Of a stretch of 64,000 bases of DNA, positions 11,955 to 22,029 are shown one piece after another. Both the position numbers and the translations under genes were made by a program. The notes under the pieces were generated by a model. That model saw only the letters and a list, made by a program, of their open reading frames with translations, was not told the origin of the DNA and did not search any database. Position 1 is the first letter of the stretch. Every line of letters starts with the position of its first letter. Where the stretch lies: NCBI GenBank assembly GCA_032988165.1, contig JANTQF010000121.1, forward strand, positions 36,805 through 100,804, written 5' to 3'. This DNA comes from Emmonsiellopsis sp. PD_33 (taxonomy: Eukaryota > Ascomycota > Eurotiomycetes > Onygenales > Ajellomycetaceae).

Positions 11955-13040
11955 TTCTTACTGCATTTAGAATAATCTGATTTATTTTTATTTATGAATA
12001 ATAAAGCTGCCTGGTCAGTCTCATACTACTTTCAGTGCTTATCTTCTCAATCAGTAGTAAGTATATTTTAGTGTTCTTTTTCTATTATCAATGAAAAGCC
12101 TTGAATATTTCCACATGAGATTATCAGTTGGTCAAACCTGGGTGATGAAAGAGAGACACTAAAATATTCTTACCACTAATCAAGAAGATACTTCATACTT
12201 TATCTAGTATATTAACATAACAGTTCATCATTCAATGAAGATAAGAGTGGTATTAATTTATAGCCTGAATGCAGGGCTTTCTAATGTAAGTATTATTATT
12301 TTCATTGTTAGTAGATTAGTATTTACAGTGGTCATGACAAAGAAAATATATATATATAGAGTGAAATATAAAAAATATATATATATATCTATATCCAGAC
12401 CAACATGCCCAACTCACCCTAGACCAGCAATCAAGAGAATAAAGCTTTTACTCTGTCATAATAGAGCAGAACCTCATACTATATCTATAATATTATTTCA
12501 AAGTCTATTATCCTCTACTGATCATACTCTCATGACTTACCCTATCAGGGTGTTCTGAGGTAGTTATTAGCAGTTATGTGGTTTTTAGTTCTTGTTAGCT
12601 GTCTACTAAGTATGATTTTGTTGATATTACTACAGTTCTTCTCTAGATTTAGTGGTCTAGTGGTTTCTTCCTTGATATTTCACAATTCTCTTTGTGGAAT
12701 TTCATGGAACAAACTCTAGAATTCAAATTCAGCAGGGACTTTTTTTTTTCTTTAGTTGTAGTCTTACTGCATGTGGTAGTCACATAGTTTTTAGTTCTTA
12801 TTAGCTGTCTACTAAGTATGATTTTGTTAATATTACTCCAGTTTTTCTCTGGGTTCAGTGATCTAGTAGTTTCTTCCCTTGGAACTCAATGACTCCCTTC
12901 ATGGAGTTCCAGGGAATAAACTCTAGAGTTTGAATCTAGTAGGGACTTTTTTTTTTAATTGCAGTCTTACCTGCATTTAGAATAATATAGTTTATATTTG
13001 TTCATAAACAATAAAGTCACCCAGTCAGTCTTACCTGAGA
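11955..13040. repeat. 75-bp direct repeats enclosing two tandem tRNA-like units
   Basis: CTGCATTTAGAATAAT...AATAAAG...CAGTCAGTCT occurs at about 11961-12028 and again at about 12970-13033. Between them two units of about 210 bp stand in tandem (about 12576-12780 and 12785-12965). Each contains an A-box-like TAGTGGTCTAGTGGTTTC, a B-box-like GAATTCAAATTC or GAGTTTGAATCTAG (both read as decayed GTTCGAATC), then GCAGGGACTTTTTTTTTT or TAGTAGGGACTTTTTTTTTT. The A/B-box pair followed by a T-run looks like a tRNA-derived SINE. The A-to-B spacing of about 85 bp is longer than in most tRNAs, so this is a tentative reading. Confidence 0.45.
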
Positions 13041-13484
13041 TCATCAGTTATAAAATGAACTATTATTTTGACCATCTTTTTCATCATCTTCATCAGTTCT
13101 GATGTTCTCAATCTGTCTGTAGGCTGCAATAAAGATAAATGTATAGCTATAACTTAGATAATATCTTTACTGAAGATTCTGCAATGGTCTAGTGAGCATG
13201 TTTGACTCTAATTTTCTTTGCCCAAGTGTGACTTCAGCTATTATCTTTTTATTGAAAATCTGGGTTTTATTAATATTATTATCATACATCTTTGTTGTCC
13301 TCAGATAAAGAAATCAGCTGAGTTAGTGTCAATCTTATTCATAGATAACAACAATATACTTACTAAAAATTCTGTTTCTTTAAAACTTATCAACTGCTTT
13401 CATAACAACCTAATAATCAATGCTATCCTACAACTGAAACCCACATGGCCAGCATGGCAGGCACTTTATCACCAATAGTAATAA

Positions 13485-13757
13485 GTAGTTCTATAACCCT
13501 CAGGCCCTATTCTGGGTTCCAGCCTTGTGTGCTCAGTCTCAAGAGTGGTGATATCCACTTTGTCACTTATAACTCTATCATGAAATGCAACTTCAACATC
13601 TAAAAGGATCTCTAATGGGATTGGCAACAAGTAATTCTATGCTCCTGAGGCTCTCTTCCAGCCTAGTGTACTGGGTCTTAATAGTGGTGGTATCCATACC
13701 ATCACCTATAATGCTATTATAAAGTGTGATGTTGATATCTGAAAGGATCTTTACAGC
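13485..13757. repeat. Imperfect tandem duplication, about 145-bp unit
   Basis: Unit 1 (about 13485-13605) and unit 2 (about 13629-13757) share AGTANTTCTAT, CCTCAGGCCCTATTC/CCTGAGGCTCTCTTC, CCAGCCTNGTGT, AGAGTGGTGATATCCA/ATAGTGGTGGTATCCA and GAAAGGATCT-type blocks in the same order. Differences are mostly transitions. No reading frame is evident. Nearby 11240-12560 and 13040-13480 are otherwise featureless except for copies of the palindrome. Confidence 0.6.
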
Positions 13758-14384
13758 AACATTGTTATGATATGTATTTCTCTTTTCTTTATGTTAAGAT
13801 GTTGCTGACAACTACTAGTCTGATAGTATTATTATATATTCTAGTATCTTCAATCATATGCAGAAGGAGATTACTGCCCTTATTCTCTCATTAATGAAGG
13901 TTAAGATCATTACTCCCTCTGAACATAAATACTTCATATAGATTAATGGTTTCATTTTGACCTCCCTCTCAATCTTTCAGTAGATGTGAATCTTCAGGTA
14001 GGAATATGATGAGTTGGGACCTTCCATTATCCACTATAAATACTTATTATAGTGTTTATTATCCTTGGATAACATTTAGCTGACTACTGACCTAGTTGTC
14101 TGTGGACAACAATATGCTTACTAAAAACCTATTTCTCCTAATTGTGAAGTGATTGATTCATCATCTTGTATAGCTATTACATAACTTACTCTTCAGCAGA
14201 TATTAATAGTTGTTGGTTTAATTAGTAGAGAAGGTTGTATTAGCTAGTTAGTCAAGATTATCAGCTCCATTACATAAGTTTATTATAAAGATAACTAGTC
14301 ATTTAATTTCTAAACTTACCTCTGATCATTATCACATCATCATTATCTCTCTTCACCTGCTGTGGACCTTATCAGCTCAAAAGC

Positions 14385-15310
14385 AATCAACCTCCTTTTC
14401 TAATGAGACATCAAAGTTCAAATTCACCTTCAGTAGCTATGGTACAGGGGCTTCAAACTCTAATGTGATAAACTGATATACAGCAAGCTAATCAAGATGC
14501 TAAACCCCACATACCTACTCTACTTGAGCTTTTCAATTTATGTCAGCCCAGGCTAATTCCTTCTGGTCTATCTTGCTTTCAGAAGAGTACTACATTAGCT
14601 GATTTAGTTGAGAGATTCAATGACCATATAGACTGCATCTAGTATCCTCATGAATGGTCACCTTGATATCAAAGAAAGGCTCTGAATGTGAGAGAATAAA
14701 TCAACTACAGTTAGATTTATAATATTATATTATATGATGTCTTTAATCAGAGGCTTCAGATTGCAGATGATATGATTTCATATAAGTATTATATATAATG
14801 TGTTATACTTTGATGATCTCCACTGACACTGAAAAATTGCAGAAGTTCAAGTCCCATCTATTATTAAGATACTTGAATAGATGCTATGTAAAGATCTAAC
14901 TTCAAAGAATTTAGTTGTTGACCAGTCTTTCTATGTGCAACTAAATATAGATGCAGTAGAGAGTCTCAGCAAATATCTAATTTCATACTCATTATACTAG
15001 GTTAAAGATATACCACAGTTTATTAATCCATATTGAGGACTGGCTCAGAATGTAGTGATCATTCAGACTTGAGAACTTACCTCACAATATTTATGCACCC
15101 AGTGCACTGAAGAATCTAGGCCATTCAAAGATTATCTTGTGCCACATGATTTGCTGAATGACATATCTGCCAGTGATGGAGCATGTAGAAATTACTATTT
15201 CAGAGGTGAAAGTGTAAAGTATAGCCTTTATAAGTACTAAAAGCATCCATCCTCTGATAATTCTTTGGTAGATACTAACTATAATTACAGTTGATGATGT
15301 GGATCAGAAT
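14385..15310 (+). pseudogene. DUF3716-like cysteine-motif protein, decayed transposon cargo
   Basis: A plus-strand frame can be followed with stops from about 14385. One stretch near 14500-14640 reads LCQPRLIPSGLSCFQKSTTL then ADLVERFNDHIDCI. Near 15094 comes CTQCTEESRPFKDYLVPHDL then LNDISASDGACRNYYF. CxxC, a (G/R)PF-C/Y-V block and GAC-x2-C/Y match DUF3716, a short cysteine-rich domain of unknown function common in filamentous ascomycetes. Two expected Cys positions read Tyr (TGC to TAT-type change). The segment lies inside the large hAT element, upstream of and parallel to the transposase. It could be a separate cargo gene or an upstream exon group; the sequence does not decide. Confidence 0.45.
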
Positions 15311-15554
15311 ATAGTTATATATCTAATAATTTAAATGCATTCATAAAGGATGGGTATTAGCTTACCATGCTGATGAAAAGAATTTTTTAGATGATTACCT
15401 GAGAAGATTTAGAGAGTCTGAGACTCCCCCTGAAATTATCTCATTCTTCTCATTATTATCTTGGAAAAATTTTGATATTAAAGATTATTCATTCCTTATT
15501 ATTTTCTAAGTCTAGTATCTACTTCTTGCACCTTTCTATTATAATCACAGAAAA

Positions 15555-18500
15555 ATGAGTCAAAGCTTTAATTCCACCTTTTCCTCACAGTCATAACTCC
15601 CTATTGATGACTCAAGTAATATTAATCTATCAATACCACCATAAATTAGTGCATCTATTCCTCCTTTACTGGAACAAATTGGTTGTGACAACTAGTTTGT
15701 GGTTTATCCAGAGGCAAAACATTCAAATCTCAAGATTTTTGAATGATGATGGAGGTTAACAAAATGAGCTGAGTACTCTAGGGGTTTAAAGCCCTTTACC
15801 TGGGATTCCATGTAATATATAATAAAAGTGTGATAGTTCTTCTGAGAGGGTATCATGGTAACAGATAAGAAACCTATAGTGTCATGTAAATATTATAATA
15901 AATATTTTGCCTACTCATTGCTAAAGGGTGAGATAATGATAATGATGAATAATCATATCAAAAAGAGCTAATACTGTTAGAGGCAGGCAAGGTTTTAAGG
16001 TATGAAGAATGTTGATTTAATGACATCATAAAGAAGAATATTATAATAAATAATAGTAAGTATCCTTTTTATTCCCAAGACTGTAGTAGGAGTTTCAGGG
16101 CTTCAGCTAACTATACAAAATCAACATGATTAGGGATAGTAGCACAGATGATATTAAATTCACCAAGAAGAAATTCTAATAAACTCTAATAGAGGTTTTA
16201 GTCTCTATATAATTACTCTTTCATTTTGTAGACAACTTTTACTTCTACTAAATGATCTGAATGTTGCAACCCAGTATAACCATATCTAATGTATTATATA
16301 TCCTAAAGATTGCTAATAAGCTTATGAAAGAGGGCTTCTAATAGATTCTTAATCATATATCTACTGAGAGTCATATCTCTCTTGCCCTTGATGGCTGGAC
16401 CAGCTCATTCAATGATGCATTTATGGTAGTGGTAGTGTACTTTATTGACTGTAATTAGAAGTTCCAGGAACTCATACTGGGATTTAAACACATTGAAACT
16501 GGGCACAGTGGGAGGGAGCTATCTGATATTGCAATGAATATTATGAAGATGTATGGTATTAAGAAGTGAATATTTAGTATGACAACAGATAATGCAAGTA
16601 ATAATGTAATACTTGTTGCAAGTCTAAACATAGTAATATGAATACTGAATTCATTAATATATATTAAGTAATATATTAAGATTCCATGCCTGGCTCATAT
16701 AATTCAGCTGGTTGTGAAGGAACTTCTGAACTCAATGAAGGTTAGCCTGAAAAATGATAGAATAACTCAGAATTGAGATGATTCTATATTACCTAATCTC
16801 ACATAGATGTAGAGTGTTCCCTAGATACTAATAAAGATGAGCTTGCTGTTATTTTAGAATGTTATCTGTAGATAATGCAATTTCCTGCTACATTTTTATT
16901 ATCTATGAATAACAACACTGAATGATTGCTGCTGACTCTATTTCACTAGATTCATCTATTAACTAGATATATCAATATAAGTTCATAGTATAAATAAGCA
17001 TTTTAGGATATCCAACAGTCTGGTATGAACAGAACAGGTGAAGTGCTAAAGTTACTAGTAATAAATGTGACCACTTAATGGAATTCAACTTTTCATATGC
17101 TATGTTGTGTGCTTAGACTCAGAGTCTATATAGATAGGTATGTTAAAGATATCAATCAGCAAGCTAAATTTGAGCTAGATAGAAACAAGTGGTAGTCAGT
17201 TAAGTATTTAATTGAGCTCATAAAATCTTTTACTAAATATATAGCTACACTTTCTACAGCAATAATCCCAACTCTCTTTATAGTGCTCCAGCTGTATGAG
17301 AACCTGTTCAATCATATCAATCATTATAAAGTGGCATTGAAGAGAAAGTATTTGCACTGGAAGCACTTAATGTATAATGCCTTATGTAAATGCCATGAGA
17401 AGTTGATTAAATACTATATAGATACAAAAAAGAAGCATGGGTATCTCTATGCTGTTACAATAATCCTGTCTTCAAATTAGAAATTAAAGCTCTTCAGTCA
17501 AGAAAGTTGAGATGATAATGACTATGAATGGCAAGAAAAGTACTGAAACCATTTTCAAGAAGTATATAATAGATATGTATCTAAATTGTCTGGTAAAGAC
17601 ACACTATAACAGTAGTCTAGGCAACAAATGAGATAATCAAATAATCTTTTTGACTTGATCTTCAGTAATGTACTCAATAGCATTGCCTTGACTGAAGTTA
17701 GTAAGAGGAATGAGGTAAAAAAGTATCTAGATCAAGATTAATTTACTACTCTCATGTATGGGATATCTATTCATATTCATGTAGTGTACTAAATATTAGT
17801 ATAGAGCTAAGTGAGGAATATGATTACTTACTGTACTGGAAGGAACATCATTTATAGTATCTTATTTTAGTATAGATGATTCAAGACTACCTTTTAGTAT
17901 CTAGTTCAACTGTTAGTGTAAAACAGCTCTTCAATGTAGCTTATAATATTTATTATTACTGCTGTAATTATCTTAAGCTATCAATCTTGTAGACTCTAAT
18001 GCTGAAGATGTGCTTGGATCAGATCACTCTGAGTGAGAAGAAGAGTAAGTTAGCTGAAGAGGGTGAGGTAGTGAATGATAAGTTTAATGAAGATGGGGAG
18101 AATGATGACTTGGTCTTGAGTGAGATAGATATAATTAATAATATAGAGGATGAAGGTATTGATATTGATATGTTGCAAGATGCTGAAGATGATAAGTCTG
18201 AAGATGATGTAGTTTCAGATAATTCAAAAAGAAGGTAGTAATAAAATGATAAAGATTAGAGGCCTTCATCAAAGTAGATTTCAATCAGGTTGAATAATAG
18301 TTTCACATCAAGGCAACCTATAGTGATCAGATATTTAGTGACTTCTACACTTCCTAATAATGCATTAACCTCCTGATATCTCCCCAGTAATGCATTAGCA
18401 CTCTAGCATCTCCCTGGTGGTGCATTAACCTCTCAAAGTTCACTCAGTTTAAGCCAGCCTGTGCATGAAAGAGGATCTTGAGTGTTTGATGGCCTGAATT

Positions 18501-18640
18501 CCTTAGGAAAAAAATTGTGAAGAGAAGCAGCTGAGAGGTATGAAGCAGAGGCTGCAAAAAAACAAGGTAGTCAGTGGCTGCAGGATATATGAAAGAAGAG
18601 GGCATCAGATATTATACTGAACAAGAAGAGTAGTAATTAA
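15555..18640 (+). pseudogene. hAT transposase (BED finger, RNase-H-like core, dimerisation tail), decayed
   Basis: The frame opens at 15555 (MSQSFNSTFSSQS). A BED-type zinc-finger region follows near 15870 (VSCKYYNKYFAYSLLKGE then MNNHIKKS; one Cys now reads Tyr). The hAT catalytic core begins near 16390 with LALDGWTSSFNDAFMVVVVY, then GFKHIETGHSGRELSD, MTTDNASNN near 16580 and LAHIIQLVVKELL near 16690. Stops stand exactly where Trp or Arg is expected (for example N*KFQE for NWKFQE). The C-terminal dimerisation region is visible near 17950 (YYYCCNYLKLSIL), followed by an acidic tail (17999-18238) and a PSNALTSxYLP-type triplicate near 18350. The source is the terminal-repeat-flanked element it lies in, and it presumably once mobilised it. 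Confidence 0.8.
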
Positions 18641-19020
18641 TGTTATTATTTATAAACAACAATATATATTAATATAGAAAGAGGGGTTAGTTAAGATGAT
18701 CTACTTCATTATATATATATAGATACTAGGTTATAAAATGTAGTTTTCAGTTTTCAGTTTGCAGTTATTTGCTTTTCCAATACATAAAAGTAATGCATTA
18801 AAAAAATGTGCAGTAGATATTCAGGGCATAAATGTCATATAACTGTTCAGACTAATCTAATTGGGAAATTTACCCAAAGGTCCTGATTCTCTGAGTAATT
18901 TGGAGATTACTCAAGTTGAAAAAATACACAGTGTGAGTTAAGCTGAGTTATAATGGCAGGTGCTTAGAACAAATTAAGGCAAATAATTTCAAGTTCAAGT
19001 CAAATTTTAAACTCAGAATT

Positions 19021-19042
19021 ACTCAGCCTCATCTGCACTCTA
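19021..19042 (-). repeat. Right terminal inverted repeat of the large hAT element
   Basis: Reverse-complemented it begins TAGAGTGCAGATGAGGCTGA and pairs with 6529-6550 at 20 of 22 positions. Subterminal CTGAGT/ACTCAAGTT motifs extend back to about 18890. Confidence 0.85.
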
Positions 19043-19050
19043 ATCTTAAA
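19043..19050. repeat. Right 8-bp target-site duplication of the large hAT element
   Basis: ATCTTAAA, identical to 6521-6528. Its exact preservation contrasts with the heavily mutated interior. Confidence 0.85.
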
Positions 19051-20311
19051 GATATAAAATAAAGTTATATATTCTACTTGTACTTTTCTATACATTTCTG
19101 TATATACACATAATTGATGATATTATGCACATACTTATTTCTTATATTAAGATTATCTTCTGTTCTAAATAATTATGTGTAGAGGCTTTCAATCTGTGTT
19201 GATCTCTTAGATTTAAATATGGTAGATTACTCAGCTAAAATATATAATACTTTGATTAATAATTATTAGGAAATATATTATTTATTAGCATATTAGCTAA
19301 AGAGGATTAGGAGAATTATCATATAGAGTAATAGAACATTAATAAAATAAATTTAATACATAAAGTCTGAATAAATATTAAAAAAAGTTAATTAGAAATA
19401 GAGGAGGTATTCAGTCCATTTGAAGATAAGTACTACAAGCTATTTTTAAAGATAATATAGCTGAGTAGAATCCTGTGAAGTTTATTATCTTAAATTATTA
19501 TATTTACTTAATTACTCTTTTTTGCATTAATACATGTAGTATCATCATATTTTCCTGCTTAAACTCCTGAAAGAATATACTAGTATAGAAAGAGTTACAG
19601 CTAGCTGTAAGTTATTAAAGAATGATTATCTTAATAAAGTAGCAAGTTACTTTATATTCTACTGAAAGATAGATAAATAGCTTGCTATAAATTTAAAAGT
19701 TATCTCATACATTCATTATGTATGTTATAGCTTAATTTAATTGCCAGACTTACTACAACTATAAAAATATCTCATATAGTCACTACTAGATCAGGATAAT
19801 TCTGCAGCTATCTTTACATGAAATTTCCTTATAAGCTTTATTAATAAATCACATTATTAATTTATTAATTTATCATGACTATTAATTAGGTAGGTCAGCT
19901 AAATTCAAACTTCATCTAACTAATTAATAAGATTAAATATATAGTGTTCTAACCTGATAAAATCTCATTCAGGAAATTAAATGGGATTTAAGTAGGAATT
20001 TCTAAGAGAAACACATCTAACTATTAGTATCTCAGGAAATAAGGGAAAAAAATTATAGTAATAAATTTTAGTAATAATTCTATACTCATTCTTAATATTT
20101 ATAGTATGATGCTGAAATTCTACTATCTAGTAGCTTCATATCTTCTTAGTATCTTATTTTTAAGATCAGTATATTAGAGATATTTATTTGTGTAGATCTC
20201 TTAATTTCCAGATGTGAGATTATAATGATAATTATTATATAGTATGTAAGTCTTACCTCCTACTATTTATATAATAAGTTTATTCTTAATTCTCTGAAAA
20301 ATTGATCCTCA
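19051..20311. other. AT-rich DNA, no supported gene
   Basis: No frame, repeat or motif here rises above the AT-rich background. It is probably older transposon DNA that can no longer be recognised. Confidence 0.5.
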
Positions 20312-20319
20312 CACTCAGC

Positions 20320-20687
20320 TAGTGTTGTTTTTTTTCAGGTTCAGATTGAAAAACCACCTCAGGTGCCCACCTAAATAGATTATCAGGTTAGGGGGAGTCA
20401 ACCTGAAAAGCCTATTATAGGTTGGCACTAGTCCCAAATAGGCTTAGCACCGGCCATATTAGGCTTAGCATGTTCCAAATCTAGATTAGTATGTCAAGAC
20501 CTGAGTGCACTAACTACATTGAGACTATGCTAAGCCTAATATGGCCAGTGCTAAGCCTATTTGGGACTAGCACTAACCCATCAGATTTGAAAAAGCCCAT
20601 CAGGTTTGATACCTTAGGCCTAATATAGAGCTTTTTTCTTTTCAGGTTTGAAACCCAGTAGATTTACAGGTTAGATTTACAACACTA
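20320..20687. mobile_element. hAT-type MITE, 368 bp, fold-back interior
   Basis: The ends read TAGTGTTGT and ACAACACTA (inverted). The flanks carry an 8-bp duplication with one transition: CACTCAGC (20312-20319) and CACTCAGT (20688-20695). Internally, CTAGTCCCAAATAGGCTTAGC near 20430 is complementary to GCTAAGCCTATTTGGGACTAG near 20550, so a single strand could fold into a long hairpin. It belongs to the same family as 21325-21764. There is no coding capacity, so it would depend on a hAT transposase elsewhere. Confidence 0.8.
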
Positions 20688-21324
20688 CACTCAGTCTGCA
20701 TCTCTCTACAAGAAAAAATGTCAGCTGTGTTTTCTCTCATCTTGAAATACTATCTTCTCAAATGCCTTTAATCTTCTAGTATAATAAATTTCAGTGCTTC
20801 AAGCTCTCCTCTTTATGAGATTAGTACACTAATTTCTCTTCTATAAACTTTAATATTAATTCCACCCATCTCAGTTTCTGAAGGACTTAAGACTACCACA
20901 ATTAAGATAAGAATTTATATTATATGAAAGTAAGATAATGAGTATCAAATTCAATTTAATTAATGATAGAAATAGATAGTAACTATAAATATAATTTAAT
21001 ATGATAATACTTACAAGAACTATTTATAATAGAGTATAAAGTAGAGCTCTAAATTCTGAAAGTCCTTCAAGTAAGTAGTATTTCAGTAGAATAATAAACT
21101 AGCTTTACTCTATATTCAATATAAGTAGATCCTTTAACACCCTTAGTATAGTAATATGAGGACCTCAGGAATGGGAAAACATCTTATTAATAAGAAATAC
21201 TAGAATGCTGTCTCTTTAAATAAACAGATAGATATTAAAATAGTATTTATAAGTATAATATAAATTAATTTATTTAGTAATAAACTGTGGTAATAATCCT
21301 TTCATCTCAGTAAAACTCTGCATG

Positions 21325-21764
21325 TAGTGTTGTTTTTTTTTGGGTTCAGGTTGAAAAACTGCCTTGGGCGCCCACTCAAACAGGTTTGCAGGTTTTAATT
21401 GGTTGATTAAACCTGAAAAAATGGGTTGGTGGGTTTCTACTGGTCAACCTGTTTCAAACCTGACAGGTTTATACTAGGCCAAAATAGGCTTAGTAGTGGC
21501 TAAATTAGGCCTAGCGGCCGGTTTTTCTGCTTAGTCACACAGCGCTAATCCAATTATGGCAGGCACTAAGCCTAATTTGGTCAGCACTAGGCCCCTTTGG
21601 GACTAGCATGAACCCATCAGGTTTGAAAAAAAAAATCAGGTTTGAATGCTCTGACCTGATTGGCTCATCAGGTTCTACTAGATGCTGAGAACCTGACCTG
21701 AGGCAGGTTTTTTCCTTTTCAGGTTTAAAACCCAGTGGGTTTGCAGGTCGGGTTTACAACACTA
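21325..21764. mobile_element. hAT-type MITE, 440 bp, perfect 8-bp TSD
   Basis: It begins TAGTGTTGT and ends ACAACACTA. TCTGCATG lies directly outside both ends (21317-21324 and 21765-21772). The subterminal GGGTTCAGGTTGAAAAAC and GTTTAAAACCCAGTGGG also match the sister copy at 20320. Unlike its surroundings it keeps several CpG sites (GGGCGCC, GCGGCCGG, CAGCGC, GGTCGGG). It therefore probably inserted later than its sister or escaped decay. Confidence 0.88.
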
Positions 21765-22029
21765 TCTGCATGCAAGTAACTATGAGTAGAGACACTATCA
21801 TTTAATAAAGAAAACTATCAAATTCTCCTTCTTTATATCTTTCTATTAATAAATATGGCATTTCATGCCATATAGAATTCTAATCTCTAGTAGTTACTAG
21901 TATATAATAATAGTAAAGTCAAGGCCTTCCTCTCAAAATAAATTGCCCTGTAAAAAGAGCTGAATAACTCCTATGAAATGATGATGAAAGATCTATTTTT
22001 AAACTGAATTTCTAATATAAAGATTATAC

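Larger units (their letters stand above)
7230..18663. repeat. Dispersed palindrome family (GTTGTCC/GGACAAC type), about 15 copies
   Basis: A roughly 20-bp palindrome recurs through the large hAT element. Copies lie near 7230, 7409, 9021, 9055, 10037, 11141 (TTATTATCTATAGATAATAA, perfect), 11175, 11218, 13291, 13334, 14055, 14094, 16859, 16896 and 18642. Weaker matches lie near 11990 and 12993. The variants (GTCCTCAGATAAC, TTCATGGACAAC, GTCTGTGGACAAC, ATCTATAGATAAT) all derive from GTTGTCCGCGGACAAC by C-to-T change on either strand. Many come in pairs whose starts are 34-43 bp apart. Some fall inside the helicase frame, where they encode LLSxNNK-type peptides. I did not see the motif outside the element. 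Confidence 0.7.
6529..19042. mobile_element. 12.5-kb hAT-superfamily transposon with SNF2-helicase cargo (decayed)
   Basis: The left end starts TAGAGTGCAGATAAGTCTGA; the right end, reverse-complemented, starts TAGAGTGCAGATGAGGCTGA. The first 12 bp are identical, and 20 of the first 22 match. Perfect 8-bp ATCTTAAA duplications lie immediately outside. Both subterminal regions are full of CTGAGT/CAACTTGAG motifs, as in hAT elements where the transposase binds. Inside are a BED/hAT transposase (plus, 15555-18640), a SNF2-type helicase (minus, 6822-10942), a DUF3716-like remnant (plus, 14385-15310), tandem tRNA-like units and a dispersed palindrome. Known hAT elements are usually a few kilobases long, so this is unusually large. 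All genes carry many stops, so this copy is inactive. Confidence 0.85.

Noticed and set aside
12235..12558. 107-codon frame (plus) in the hAT element
   Set aside because: Crosses TATATATA tracts and low-complexity sequence; no family resemblance.
11955..13040. Pair of LTRs around an internal region
   Set aside because: Repeats are only about 75 bp and enclose no gag/pol text; better explained by duplication around tRNA-like units.
6529..19042. Interpretation as a Starship-type giant element
   Set aside because: No DUF3435 tyrosine-recombinase was seen; inverted ends, 8-bp duplications and a hAT transposase indicate the hAT superfamily.
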